DNA of 64,000 nucleotides from an uncultured Paracoccaceae bacterium (GTDB lineage Bacteria > Pseudomonadota > Alphaproteobacteria > Rhodobacterales > Rhodobacteraceae), in assembly GCA_905182165.1 (NCBI GenBank), contig CAJJAK010000007.1, positions 1 to 64,000 of the forward strand. The letters are read 5' to 3'. The notes under the pieces are model-generated. The model worked only from the letters and a program-made list of their open reading frames with translations. It did not search any database and had not been told where the DNA came from. Below, piece after piece: positions 26,872-36,305 of the stretch. A program made the position numbers and the translations under genes. Each line of letters starts with the position of its first letter. Position 1 is the first letter of the stretch.

Positions 26872-27897
26872 ATGAAATTCAATAAATTTATAGTTAGCTT
26901 AGGGGCAATCGCGACCAGCATTGGCTTAGTAGCAGGTTCAGCATCAGCTGAAAAAGTTTTAACAGTGGCTTCTTGGGCCGCTCCGTTTCACACCATGAAC
27001 GAGAATGTGTTTCCATGGATGAATAGTCAACTACAAAGTTGCACAGGTGGTTCTTTAAGTATGAAAGTGGAATATGGCATGGCGCCACCACCAGCAATGT
27101 ACGATACAGTTCGTGATGGTGTCGCTGATATGTCTTGGATCGTATATGGCTACACACCTGGAAAATTTGTAAATACTATGATTGCTGAACTGCCAGGCAT
27201 ACCTGGAAACGCTCGCCAAAAATCTGTTGCTTTCCAAAAAACGCATGAGAAATTTTTTGCGTCTGCAGGTGAAGCAAAAGGTGTTGAAATATTAGCAAAT
27301 TACACTCACGGACCCGGTATGGCTAATACTGTGAATAAAGTTACTTCCTACAAAGAGTTGGAAGGTGTTAAAATGCGTATTGGTGGTGGCGTTGCCAATG
27401 CCATCGGAACAGCATTAGGAGTTGCTGGCGTAGGTGCACCAGCGCCTAAGGTTTATGAGATAATTTCTGGCGGTGTAGCAGATGGTGTTTTCTTCCCATT
27501 CGAAACAATGCACGCGTTTAAAATTGCAGAGCTCGCTAAATTCTCCCTACAAAATCCAGATGGTATGTATACGACCGCATTTGGGCTAATTATGAACAGC
27601 GACACTTACAATGACCTAGACGCAAAACAACGTGGTTGTGTCGATGATATGCGTGGCGTGAACTTAGCACGGACAGTCGGTTGGTTCTGGGACGACGCTG
27701 ATAGTGTTGGAGCAGCTGCAGCTGCAGCATCCGGTCATGAATTGACTATCGCAAGTGAGGCCGAGCGAGCTTACTACAAAAATGCTACCGCAGGTGTAAC
27801 TACAGACGTTTTGGAAAAGGTTACTTCAAAAGGTGTTGATGGTGCAGCGGCTCTTGCTTACTTCATAGAGCAAGTAGGCATAGAATCTGGAAATTAA
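26872..27897 (+). CDS. dctP: TRAP transporter periplasmic substrate-binding protein (DctP)
   Basis: A 341-residue periplasmic protein with a signal peptide of about 27 residues (ending VAGSASA). The mature part starts EKVLTVASWAAPFHTMNENV. The conserved ligand-carboxylate region is in LEGVKMRIGGG (Arg), followed by KVYEIISGGVADGVFFPFET. It captures an organic acid for the DctQM permease just downstream. GGGGG lies right before ATG 26872, which I prefer to an upstream in-frame start at 26803. Within the operon it is followed by aromatic-ring-cleavage genes, so an aromatic acid is a plausible ligand. Confidence 0.9.
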   Translation: MKFNKFIVSLGAIATSIGLVAGSASAEKVLTVASWAAPFHTMNENVFPWMNSQLQSCTGGSLSMKVEYGMAPPPAMYDTVRDGVADMSWIVYGYTPGKFVNTMIAELPGIPGNARQKSVAFQKTHEKFFASAGEAKGVEILANYTHGPGMANTVNKVTSYKELEGVKMRIGGGVANAIGTALGVAGVGAPAPKVYEIISGGVADGVFFPFETMHAFKIAELAKFSLQNPDGMYTTAFGLIMNSDTYNDLDAKQRGCVDDMRGVNLARTVGWFWDDADSVGAAAAAASGHELTIASEAERAYYKNATAGVTTDVLEKVTSKGVDGAAALAYFIEQVGIESGN

Positions 27898-27913
27898 GGT
27901 TATATCAATAACT

Positions 27914-28474
27914 ATGATTTTATTTATAAACACATTAGAACGGCTAGCCCTTTGGGTTAGTCGTTTTATTTCAAGCTTAGCTGCATTGGTATTATTTGGA
28001 ATGGTGCTGGTCACCTGTATCGATGTAGTTGGGCGTTATTTTTTAAATGCTCCGCTCTATGGTGGATCCGAAATAGTGCAAGTAAGTATGGCTGGTGTCA
28101 TATTTTTGTCCCTACCGGTAATGTTTTTTCGACATGAACACATTGTCGTGGATTTATTTCCAATATTTCAAAAAGGTTATTTAGGCTGGATTTTAAGTAT
28201 CATCTTTTTAACTGTTTCTGCATATAGTCTCTGGATAGTTGCAGATAAAACAATGTTTTATGCCATGCGGTCCTTGGAAGATGGTGACACTTACGAGTAT
28301 ATTTTAATGCCGTCATTTATTTCTTATGGAACAAGTGATTTTGCGCCAAGATTTGTTGTTGAAACCTTTATAGCTTTATCGTTATTTTTTACTTCACTTT
28401 TAATAGGACTTCGACTGCTCTTAGTGGTTTTAAAACCAGGCTTAAGCGCCGAAGCATCAGTACAGGCTAACTAA
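27914..28474 (+). CDS. dctQ: TRAP transporter small permease (DctQ)
   Basis: A 186-residue protein with four membrane helices. MVLVTCIDVVGRYFLNAPLY and GGSEIVQVSMAGVIFLSLPV are the conserved DctQ helices. It starts 16 nt after dctP and overlaps dctM by one base (TAATG). It bridges the binding protein and the large permease in sodium-driven uptake. Confidence 0.9.
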   Translation: MILFINTLERLALWVSRFISSLAALVLFGMVLVTCIDVVGRYFLNAPLYGGSEIVQVSMAGVIFLSLPVMFFRHEHIVVDLFPIFQKGYLGWILSIIFLTVSAYSLWIVADKTMFYAMRSLEDGDTYEYILMPSFISYGTSDFAPRFVVETFIALSLFFTSLLIGLRLLLVVLKPGLSAEASVQAN

Positions 28475-29773
28475 TGGATCCACTATCAATTTCTCTCATT
28501 GGCTTTGCCGCAATTTTAATTTTAGCATTTTTGCGGCTCCCATTAGCTTTAGCCATGGGTTTAGTTGGCGTAATTGGGTTTGGCGAAATCTCAGGATATA
28601 GAGCCTCCGTCTCAAACTTAGGCCGTCTCGTCATGGATTTAGGGCAATCATACTCTTTATCCGTTTTGCCACTTTTTATTTTAATGGGATTGCTGGTTGA
28701 AAAAGGTGGAATGGCCAAGCAGCTTTATCGGGCAGCATATGCATTTCTGGGTGATAAAAAAGGTGGACTAGCTATGTCTACAGTTGTCGCCTGTGGAATG
28801 TTTTCCGCAATTTCAGGGTCTTCAATCGCAACGGCTGCAACCATGTCAAAAGTGGCAATGCCTGAGATGCGACGATACAAATATGCGGACTCTTTAGCTA
28901 CTGCATCAATAGCCGCTGGAGGAACTTTGGGAATTCTAATTCCACCAAGTGTGATTTTAGTTATTTACGGCCTGCTGACAGAGCAATCAATTGGAAAATT
29001 GTTTATGGCTGGCTTCATACCAGGCTTTATTGGGATCTTATTTTATACTTTGGCCGTAAAGTTTGTAGTAACCAGAGATGCGACACTGGGGCCCGCTGGT
29101 GAACGCACGAATTGGAAAGAAAGGCTTGTGGCACTTAAAGATGTTTGGACCACCTTAACTCTTTTCATATTTGTTATTGGCGGTATCTATATAGGATTAT
29201 TTTCTGCTACTGAAGCTGCCGGAATGGGGGCGGCAGGCGCCTTATTAATTACTTATTTCAAGGGCGCCTTGAGCAGCAAAATTCTGATGGAAGTGGGCCG
29301 AGAGGCAGCACTATTAGCAGCAAAATTATTTGCGCTACTTTTTGGTGCCTCTATGTTTTCAAATTTTTTAAACCGAGCCGGTTTGCCCGACGTATTAATG
29401 GGTATTATTAACTCATTTGAGCTATCAGGAATTGCAGTAATATTTATTATTCTATTAATTTATCTCCTTTTGGGTTGTGTATTTGAGTCTATGTCAATGA
29501 TACTTTTAACTGTTCCCATATTCGCTCCTTTAGTGCAGCAATTAGGTTTTGATCTTATCTGGTTTGGAATTTTAGTCGTGGTAGTAACTGAAATTCAGTT
29601 TAATAACACCACCAATTGGCTTAAATGTATTTGTTCTTAAAGGGGTTGTTAAAGATGTTTCTGTTTCAACAATTTTTAAAGGAGTAACGCCTTTTTGGTT
29701 TGCGGATATTATTAGATTAATATTGTTAACTTCAATTCCGGCCCTTTCTCTGTTCTTACCTTCCTTGATGTAA
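28474..29773 (+). CDS. dctM: TRAP transporter large permease (DctM), frameshift near its end
   Basis: The ion-driven translocating subunit, about 432 residues with 11-12 membrane helices. GGMAKQLYRAAYAFLGDKKG, SGSSIATAATMSKVAMPEM and GGTLGILIPPSVILVIYGLL are family signatures. The frame breaks near 29595. One base removed yields SLITPPIGLNVFVLKGV and TPFWFADIIRLILLTSIP, the normal DctM ending, with stop at 29771-29773. Confidence 0.9.
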
Positions 29774-29823
29774 TAGCATTTTGAGAAGAGCCTGGCTTAA
29801 ATAATAACTTTTTGGAGTATGAA

Positions 29824-30831
29824 ATGGGATTGCTAAAACCACCAGCTTCTTTACCTTTTAATATTACACGTATGGGATATGTAGTTTTAACCAGTAGTGA
29901 TTTGGATAAAACTCGTTTTTTTTATGAAAGTGGGTTGGGGTTAGAGGTAATGTTTCAAGATGAAAAGATATTGTGCCTCCGAGCCATTGAAGAAACTTGC
30001 CATCATTCTTTAGTATTTGAAAAGACCAATATTAAGGGACCAGGTAAATGCCGACGAGTTGGTTATAGGATGCAAACTGACGATGACATAAAAATAGCCT
30101 GTGATTATTTCTCTGCACGGGGAGATGTCGTGAGATATGTTGAAAGACCTTTTCAGGGTTTAACAATAGAAGTCATAGATGGCATAGGAGTTCCCGTGGA
30201 ATTTTGTTCGAGCATGAACCAGTCTCGGAATAGAATGCAAGATTTTCACACTCATTCGGGCGGTAAGCTAGCATTTTTAGATCATATTCAAATAGCATGT
30301 CCTGATGTGCAAGAAGCGTATCAATGGTATAATGATTTAGGGTTTAGATTATCTGAATATACAGCAAATGATGGCACTGAAGAGATGTGGGGAGTTTGGT
30401 TGAAACGAAAAAACAACACACAGGATATTGTTTTTAGTAATGGTGCTGGTCCTCGTTTACATCATATCGCATATCATACTCCTGAAGTAGCTAATGTGAT
30501 TCACGCTGCTGATGTTATGTCATCTATGGGCTTAGCTGGATCAATGGATAGAGCACCAGGCAGGCACGGGATTGGAAATGCCTTCTTTATATATTTTCGT
30601 GATCCTGACGGTCACAGAGTAGAGATTTTTACAAGCCATTATAATTTCATTGATAATGATCAAGAACCTAAGCGTTGGGACTTAACTGATACGACTAGAT
30701 CCCAATTATGGGGATTCCCAGCGCCTAAAAAGTGGTTTTATGAAGCTTCTGAGTTTGAAGGCATTGAGGTGCAAACGCCATTAAAAGATTCTCCTCCAGT
30801 GACATTAGAGGATTTCTTAGAAAGTTGGTAA
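29824..30831 (+). CDS. Extradiol ring-cleavage dioxygenase of the homoprotocatechuate 2,3-dioxygenase type (VOC fold)
   Basis: 335 residues with two VOC modules. Metal ligands by count are His154 (LDHIQIA), His214 (PRLHHIAY) and Glu267 (GHRVEIF), almost the same numbering as the studied Brevibacterium enzyme (155, 214, 267), and Tyr257 and the PGRHG loop (His248) are also kept. The second-sphere acid/base His200 of that enzyme is Gln200 here (TQDIVF). It should bind Fe(II) or Mn(II) and act on a catechol or catechol-like acid, but the missing His200 could alter the reaction. ATG 29824 is chosen because GGAG precedes it. It is followed after 5 nt by an FAH-family gene. Confidence 0.85.
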   Translation: MGLLKPPASLPFNITRMGYVVLTSSDLDKTRFFYESGLGLEVMFQDEKILCLRAIEETCHHSLVFEKTNIKGPGKCRRVGYRMQTDDDIKIACDYFSARGDVVRYVERPFQGLTIEVIDGIGVPVEFCSSMNQSRNRMQDFHTHSGGKLAFLDHIQIACPDVQEAYQWYNDLGFRLSEYTANDGTEEMWGVWLKRKNNTQDIVFSNGAGPRLHHIAYHTPEVANVIHAADVMSSMGLAGSMDRAPGRHGIGNAFFIYFRDPDGHRVEIFTSHYNFIDNDQEPKRWDLTDTTRSQLWGFPAPKKWFYEASEFEGIEVQTPLKDSPPVTLEDFLESW

Positions 30832-30836
30832 ACTAA

Positions 30837-31823
30837 ATGAAATTTGGAAGTGTTTACCAAGATGGAAAGGTCGTTCCGATTATTCAGAGTAGTGAAGGTA
30901 TTTCTCACTACCTGGAATCGATTTGTGAAAAAGTAAAACTAAAACCCTTGCACACAATTTTAGATCTCATAAATGCATCTAATGATGACCCAACTTTATG
31001 TTCAAAATTAGAAGCCGCCACTCAAGGTTTGACCGGTTTTGAACCTACCGATTGGGCTCCACCAATTGTTAATCCTTCAAAAATTTTAGGTGTAGCGTTC
31101 AACAATAAGGAATTGATGAAAAAAGCTCATAAAGATCCTGGAGTTCCAAACTACTTTTTAAAACCCCCCTCAGCTCTTCAAGGACATAATAAAGCTATAA
31201 TAGTTGATCCTGATTGGGGTGCTGTAATTCCTGAGCCTGAAATCTGTGCAGTTATTGGTAAACGAGCAAAGCACATTACTGAGCAAGATGCTTTAAACTA
31301 TGTTTTTGGTTATATGATACATAATGATGTTACTTCACATGGTTTAAAGTTCCAAAAAGACAGTATTGCTGTTACCTATGATAAAGATATGGCTCGTCCA
31401 GAGTTCTATACCTGGCGAAACTTGAATGGGCCTAATGATACTGATGCATTTTATGTATACCACACTCGTTCCAAGGGTACTGATACTTTTGGACCAATGG
31501 GCCCATGGATAACAACAAGCGATGAGGTTGAAAATCCAAATGATTTAAATGTCAGTGGGTTTCTTGATGATGAAATTTTTACAAAAGATCATACTGGAAA
31601 TTATAGGTTCTCTGTGGAGGCTTGTATTGCCGAAGCGAGTAGATATTTTACTTTACTACCAGGTGATTTGATTTCTTTTGGTACGACTGGAAAAGGGGCT
31701 GGGCGTTTTCCACGAGGGCACAAAAGTCTTTTAATAGGTGAGGAAACGGGTTCAATAAGGATTTCTATTGATAAATTGGGTACATTATCTAATCCAATAA
31801 AACATCAAAAGGGGGGAGCTTAA
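30837..31823 (+). CDS. Fumarylacetoacetate hydrolase (FAH) family protein
   Basis: A 328-residue protein with the FAH fold. Metal-binding acidic residues are visible in IPEPEICAVIGK, a family core in YVFGYMIHNDVTSH, then GPMGPWITTSDEV and GDLISFGTTGKGAGRFPRG. FAH-family enzymes hydrolyse C-C bonds or decarboxylate ring-cleavage products. The position right after the extradiol dioxygenase fits that. The length is longer than simple 4-oxalocrotonate-pathway members (about 220-280). Its stop overlaps the RidA start by one base. Confidence 0.87.
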   Translation: MKFGSVYQDGKVVPIIQSSEGISHYLESICEKVKLKPLHTILDLINASNDDPTLCSKLEAATQGLTGFEPTDWAPPIVNPSKILGVAFNNKELMKKAHKDPGVPNYFLKPPSALQGHNKAIIVDPDWGAVIPEPEICAVIGKRAKHITEQDALNYVFGYMIHNDVTSHGLKFQKDSIAVTYDKDMARPEFYTWRNLNGPNDTDAFYVYHTRSKGTDTFGPMGPWITTSDEVENPNDLNVSGFLDDEIFTKDHTGNYRFSVEACIAEASRYFTLLPGDLISFGTTGKGAGRFPRGHKSLLIGEETGSIRISIDKLGTLSNPIKHQKGGA

Positions 31824-32206
31824 TGGTTAATTCAATTAATCCTGAGGGTTTACCTGCACATAAAAATCCAATTCCAGCTGCGGCGGTTCATAAGGGAATT
31901 CTGATTTCATCTGTAATTTCTGGAAAATCAGTTGTTACTGGTTCCTATTCAAAAAATAAAGTTGAGCAAGTGTCTTTAGTATTTGAATATATTAAAAAAA
32001 TAGTCATTGAGGCTGGGGGAACCGTTCAAGATATTATTAAAATGGATCTATATTTTAGTGATAAGAGTGATAGGTCTATTGTTAATCCAGAATGGGTTAA
32101 GATGTTTCCTGATCCCAATAAAAGGCCGGCAAGGCATGCGCAAATTGCAGAATTACCCAAAGATTGCTGTCTTCAAGTTACTCTTACGGCAGTTATCGAA
32201 ACATAG
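31823..32206 (+). CDS. RidA/YjgF family protein (with catalytic Arg)
   Basis: 127 residues of the RidA fold. The conserved Arg of enamine/imine deaminases is present in KRPARHAQIAEL, and GGTVQDIIKMDLYFS matches the family core. RidA proteins hydrolyse reactive enamines and imines to keto acids and ammonia, and homologues sit in several aromatic-amine pathways. Translationally coupled to the FAH gene. A second, different RidA is at 34269-34667 on the other strand. Confidence 0.87.
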   Translation: MVNSINPEGLPAHKNPIPAAAVHKGILISSVISGKSVVTGSYSKNKVEQVSLVFEYIKKIVIEAGGTVQDIIKMDLYFSDKSDRSIVNPEWVKMFPDPNKRPARHAQIAELPKDCCLQVTLTAVIET

Positions 32207-32244
32207 GAAGGTTGTTATAGTTAGCACATAATGGAGATTAAAAA

Positions 32245-33828
32245 GTGAATAGATCAGAGTCCAAAAAACGGAATGAGGCTATTGAGTACGTCAAAGCCTA
32301 TTTCAATGATGGAGAATTTGAAAAAGACCTTAGCAATCTTGTTTCTTTTAAAACTGAAAGTCAAAACCCTGAAAGCCAGAATGAATTACTTCGTTACCTA
32401 ACTATCGCTATTCTGCCAAGATTGACACGGTTAGGATTGATTTGTGAAATTTTTGACAATCCTAACCCTTCTGGTGGTCCCATCCTGATTGGCGAGAGAA
32501 TGGAAAACATAGATTACCCTACTATTTTCATATATGGTCATGGAGATGTAGTATTAGGTCAAAAAGAGAAATGGTTTGATGGGTTCGATCCGTTCATATT
32601 AAAAAGTCATGGTGATAAGCTCTTTGGGCGAGGCACCGCTGATAATAAATCTCAACATTTAATAAATATTATTGCACTAGAGGCCATTTTATCTATTAGA
32701 AGATCACTTGGTTTTAATGTTAAGTTTGTTATCGAGACATCTGAAGAGATTGGTTCACCCGGATTGCGAGAGTTTTTTAAGGAAAAGAAAAGTAGGTTAG
32801 CGTCGGATGTATTAATTGCGTCTGATGGCCCAAGACTAAAGCCAGATGTGCCAACTATCTTTATGGGAACGCGTGGGGCAATGAATTTTGATTTAGAGGT
32901 AGATTTAAGAAAAGGTGACCACCATTCTGGAAATTGGGGTGGGGTTTTGCCAGATCCAGCAGTTATTTTAGTAAATGCATTGGCCACAATTTCTAATAAT
33001 CGGGGTGAAATTCAAATACCAGAATGGCGTCCTACTAGTTTAACAGACGATATCAGTAAAATTTTAAACAACTTACCTTTAGAAAACTCAGGAGATGCTA
33101 AAGTAGATTTGAACTGGGGCGAGAGTGATTTAACTCCTCTTGAACGGCTTTATGGTTGGAATTCATTTTCGATATTATCATTGACGAGTGGCAATCAGGC
33201 AAAAGCTGTTAACGCAATTTCAGGAAAAGCAAAGGCCTCGTGTCAATTACGATTTGTTGTTGGAACCAAGAGCAAAGACATTATTCCGGCGCTGCGTAAG
33301 CATTTAGATGATCTAGGTTTTAAACAAGTTAAGATTATATTACATGATAATCAGCAGTTTGAGGCTACGCGTCTAAGCGTAAAACATCCTTGGGTTGATT
33401 TTGTATCGTCCTCGATAAAGAAAACCTCAAATAAAAATCCCCACCTTGTTCCAAACCTGGCGGGATCACTACCAAATGATAGTTTTACCGAAATTTTAGG
33501 ATTGCCAACAATTTGGATACCCCATTCATACCGTGGGTGTTCGCAACATGCTCCAAACGAACATGTTTTAAAGCATGTTTGTTTGGATGCGCTAAAGGTC
33601 ATGGCTGGCTTATATTTTGATATAGGTGAAAAAAATCATAGCCTTGCAGCAACTGATAGGTATAACTCAAACTACCAAGATGAATTTGGTTGTGTTAAAA
33701 ATAATTTTTCTTCTTTAGTGCTTCTGATTTTAAGCTGCATATTTGTATCTACAATACCAATTAGATCAGCATTTTGTGTGATCATCCCAGCTTTGTTTTA
33801 TTTGATCGTAGTTAGCCTCTTGTTTTAG
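32245..33828 (+). CDS. M20-family metallopeptidase/amidohydrolase
   Basis: A zinc-dependent hydrolase. Metal ligands appear in YGHGDVVLG, GRGTADNKSQH, ETSEEIGSPGL (catalytic and metal Glu) and SDGPRL, with a dimerisation domain between about residues 220 and 380. The family sequence ends near LKVMAGLYFDIGE at about 33630. The last 60 residues or so are unlike the family and overlap the convergent DUF924 gene, so a lost stop or small indel near 33630 is likely and the true end may be there. The GTG start has GGAG 9 nt before it. It probably cleaves an amide or acylated amino acid in the TRAP-linked pathway. Confidence 0.85.
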   Translation: MNRSESKKRNEAIEYVKAYFNDGEFEKDLSNLVSFKTESQNPESQNELLRYLTIAILPRLTRLGLICEIFDNPNPSGGPILIGERMENIDYPTIFIYGHGDVVLGQKEKWFDGFDPFILKSHGDKLFGRGTADNKSQHLINIIALEAILSIRRSLGFNVKFVIETSEEIGSPGLREFFKEKKSRLASDVLIASDGPRLKPDVPTIFMGTRGAMNFDLEVDLRKGDHHSGNWGGVLPDPAVILVNALATISNNRGEIQIPEWRPTSLTDDISKILNNLPLENSGDAKVDLNWGESDLTPLERLYGWNSFSILSLTSGNQAKAVNAISGKAKASCQLRFVVGTKSKDIIPALRKHLDDLGFKQVKIILHDNQQFEATRLSVKHPWVDFVSSSIKKTSNKNPHLVPNLAGSLPNDSFTEILGLPTIWIPHSYRGCSQHAPNEHVLKHVCLDALKVMAGLYFDIGEKNHSLAATDRYNSNYQDEFGCVKNNFSSLVLLILSCIFVSTIPIRSAFCVIIPALFYLIVVSLLF

Positions 33829-34227
33829 ATATTTTTCACAGTTTTTGTGGGCAATCTTATGATCGTTAATGTTTTCGCTATGTAGTAAAGGAATTAAAGA
33901 AAAGAAAATTTCATTATTTGAAAAATTCGAAAAATAATTCTGCTTGATGGCATGCTGTGCTAAGCTTTGAGCTTTTTTATCCTGAGAAAATGCCTTCGCT
34001 GTATCCCGAAACATATTTCTAGAGAATTGATCTAATAAAATAATAAGTGCAAGACAGTTTTTCGGATGATTAACCCAGTTATCATAATCACCTTTACAAG
34101 CGTTATCATAATCATTGAGAAATTGATTTGTTATTGCATTATCAAAATTTAGATCTTTTTTGAACCAATCTTCTTCTGCACATTTAACAAACCAAAAGTT
34201 ATTTATGCGTGCGGCCGGTTGTGACAT
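33672..34227 (-). CDS. DUF924 family protein (frameshifted C-terminus)
   Basis: The first frame gives 153 residues ending at 33766 with the DUF924 core: NNFWFVKCAEEDWFKKDLNF, DNWVNHPKNCLALIILLDQF, SRNMFRDTAKAF. The family's ending (STKEEKLFLTQPNSSW) appears in another frame and stops at 33672-33674, so one or two indels near 33790 are likely. Function of the family is unknown (helical, TPR-like in some structures). It is the last gene of the minus-strand anthranilate-CoA operon, 41 nt after RidA. Confidence 0.72.
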
Positions 34228-34268
34228 CGTAAATCCTTAAAGCATTATTTGATAGTAAGATTTAAATA

Positions 34269-34667
34269 TTAATTGGGAATAATCGCTGTGGCTTCTATTT
34301 CAATTAATGCCTCATCCTCGACTAATGCACTAACGACTACCATGGTCATAGCTGGGAAATGATTACCTAGAATTTTTCGATAAACCTCTCCGACTTTTTT
34401 TTGATTTGATACATATTCTGCCTTATCTGTAACGTACCATGTTAGTCTCGTAAGATCAGTAATTTTTCCTCCAGCTTCATTAACTATTACTGAAATATTT
34501 TTTAAAGTTTGTTCCATTTGTCCTAAAAAATCTTTTGAAATAAATTCTTGATTTTCATTCCAACCGATTTGACCTGCAATATTTAATGTAAGACCTTCTG
34601 AGAGAATTGCATTTGCATAGCCCCTCGCTGGTTTCCAGCCTTTAGGGTTTATTTTCTTATGAGACAT
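34269..34667 (-). CDS. RidA-like protein lacking the canonical arginine
   Basis: 132 residues with the RidA trimer fold (LTLNIAGQIGWNENQEFISK, ISVIVNEAGGKITDLTRLTW). Where deaminating RidA proteins have PAR, this one reads HFPAMTMVVV, so the substrate-carboxylate Arg is missing. Such members are found beside 2-aminobenzoate-CoA ligase genes, where an enamine or imine intermediate may be the target, but the activity is unproven. It overlaps the ligase stop by 11 nt. Confidence 0.85.
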   Translation of the reverse strand: MSHKKINPKGWKPARGYANAILSEGLTLNIAGQIGWNENQEFISKDFLGQMEQTLKNISVIVNEAGGKITDLTRLTWYVTDKAEYVSNQKKVGEVYRKILGNHFPAMTMVVVSALVEDEALIEIEATAIIPN

Positions 34668-36305
34668 TTTTTATTTCCATATTTTGTTGGTTTCGTAATA
34701 AAAATCTTTGTATTTTTCCAGTTTGTGTTTTTGGCAATGAATTCTTAAAAACAATTGATCGGGGGTACTTAAAAGGTGCAATTTTTGCTTTTACATAGTC
34801 TTGTAGTTCAATCTTTAATTCATTACTTTCTGTTGAATCTTCGGTAAGAACTATGTGTGCTTGAACGATGGCGCCACGGTTATCATCAGGAGTGCCAATT
34901 ACCGCGCATTCCAATACTTGTTTATGAGATAATAGAGCTGCTTCTACTTCGGGTCCCGCAATATTATAACCAGCAGAGATTATCATATCATCATTTCTTG
35001 CAGCAAAGAAAAAATATCCATTCTTATCTTGCGAAAAACTATCACCAGTTATATTCCACCCGTTTTGCACGTAGTTCTTTTGCCGATCGTCTGATAAGTA
35101 GCGACAACCTGTCGGTCCACGCACTGCTAACCGACCAACTTCACCAATGTTCAATTCATTCATATGGTCATCTACAATTTTTGCTTCATAACCTCGTATT
35201 GGTTTACCAGTGCAACCTGCTTTATGATCATCAAATCGATTTGAGATGAAAATATGCAACATTTCAGTTGATCCAATACCGTCAAGCATTGGTTTGCCAG
35301 TTTTCTGTAACCATTTATCGTAAACCGGTGCTGGAAGGGTTTCTCCAGCAGATACAGCAGCTCTAAGTGAGGATAAATCGGCTCCTTCATCCATTGCTGC
35401 TAACATCATATTATATGCTGTGGGCGCTGTAAAACAAACAGTCGCTTTATATTTTTCGATGATTTCAATCATATTCGGTGGAGAGGCATTTTCGAGAAGC
35501 GTTGCTGCAGCACCAAAACGAAGTGGAAAAATTGCTAACCCCCCTAATCCAAACGTAAAGGCTAAAGGAGGTGAGCCAACGAAGATATCATTTTCCTGCA
35601 CATTTAAGATCTCTTTTGCGTAACCATCAGCAATAATTAGTAAATCTCTATGGAAATGCATTGTAGCTTTAGGCGAACCTGTCGTCCCTGATGTGAATCC
35701 TAATAAAGCAACATCATCACGAGTAGTTTTGATAGTCTCAAATTTAATTGATTTTTCTAAAGCTACTGCATCTAATTCACTATACGTGATTTGCTGTGCC
35801 ATCAAAAGGTACCACATATTTCAAGGCTGAGCTCTTTCTCAAAGCACTTGTCCATTTCCTCCATAAGTCGAGAATCACACAAGACATGACTAATTTCAGC
35901 TTTATTGATAATCTCGACAAGTTCTTTTTCTCGCAATAATGGCATAGTATTCACAACTACCGCCCCTGCTTTTGTTGCTGCTAACCAGCAAGCAACCATA
36001 GCCGGATTGTTGGCTGACCGTATAAGAACCCGGTTTCCTGGTTGCACTCCATAATTCTCGACTAAAGCGTTCGCTAATCGATTTGTCCAATCACTTAATT
36101 CTTTGTAAGTTCGCCGCCTGCCGTTTCCTATTAGCGCAATATTATCTCCATATCCTTGTAATACCATTTTATCTGTTAGCTCAAAGCCAACATTTAAAAT
36201 TTCGGGGTATTCATAACCATTTAGTATATAATCAGGTTGCATTGCTTCTTGCGGTAAATTGTTTCTAGCAAATTGATCTATATGAGCGGATGGAGTTAAA
36301 GTCAT
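34657..36305 (-). CDS. Aryl-CoA ligase, benzoate/2-aminobenzoate-CoA ligase type (frameshifted)
   Basis: An AMP-forming acyl-CoA synthetase of about 550 residues. The first part has YKELSDWTNRLANALVENYG and NNPAMVACWLAATKAGAVVV. The P-loop LGFTSGTTGSPKATMHFH follows, then DGIGSTEMLHIF, TGDSFSQDKNGYFFF and a C-terminal catalytic Lys in LPKTQTGKIQRFLL. A break near 35805 separates LEICGTF from SELDAVALEKS; a bridging stretch DGTANHV lies in the third frame, so two small indels are involved. Context (monooxygenase/reductase, RidA, dehydrogenase, hydratase) points to 2-aminobenzoate as the substrate. Benzoate or another aryl acid is possible. Confidence 0.85.
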
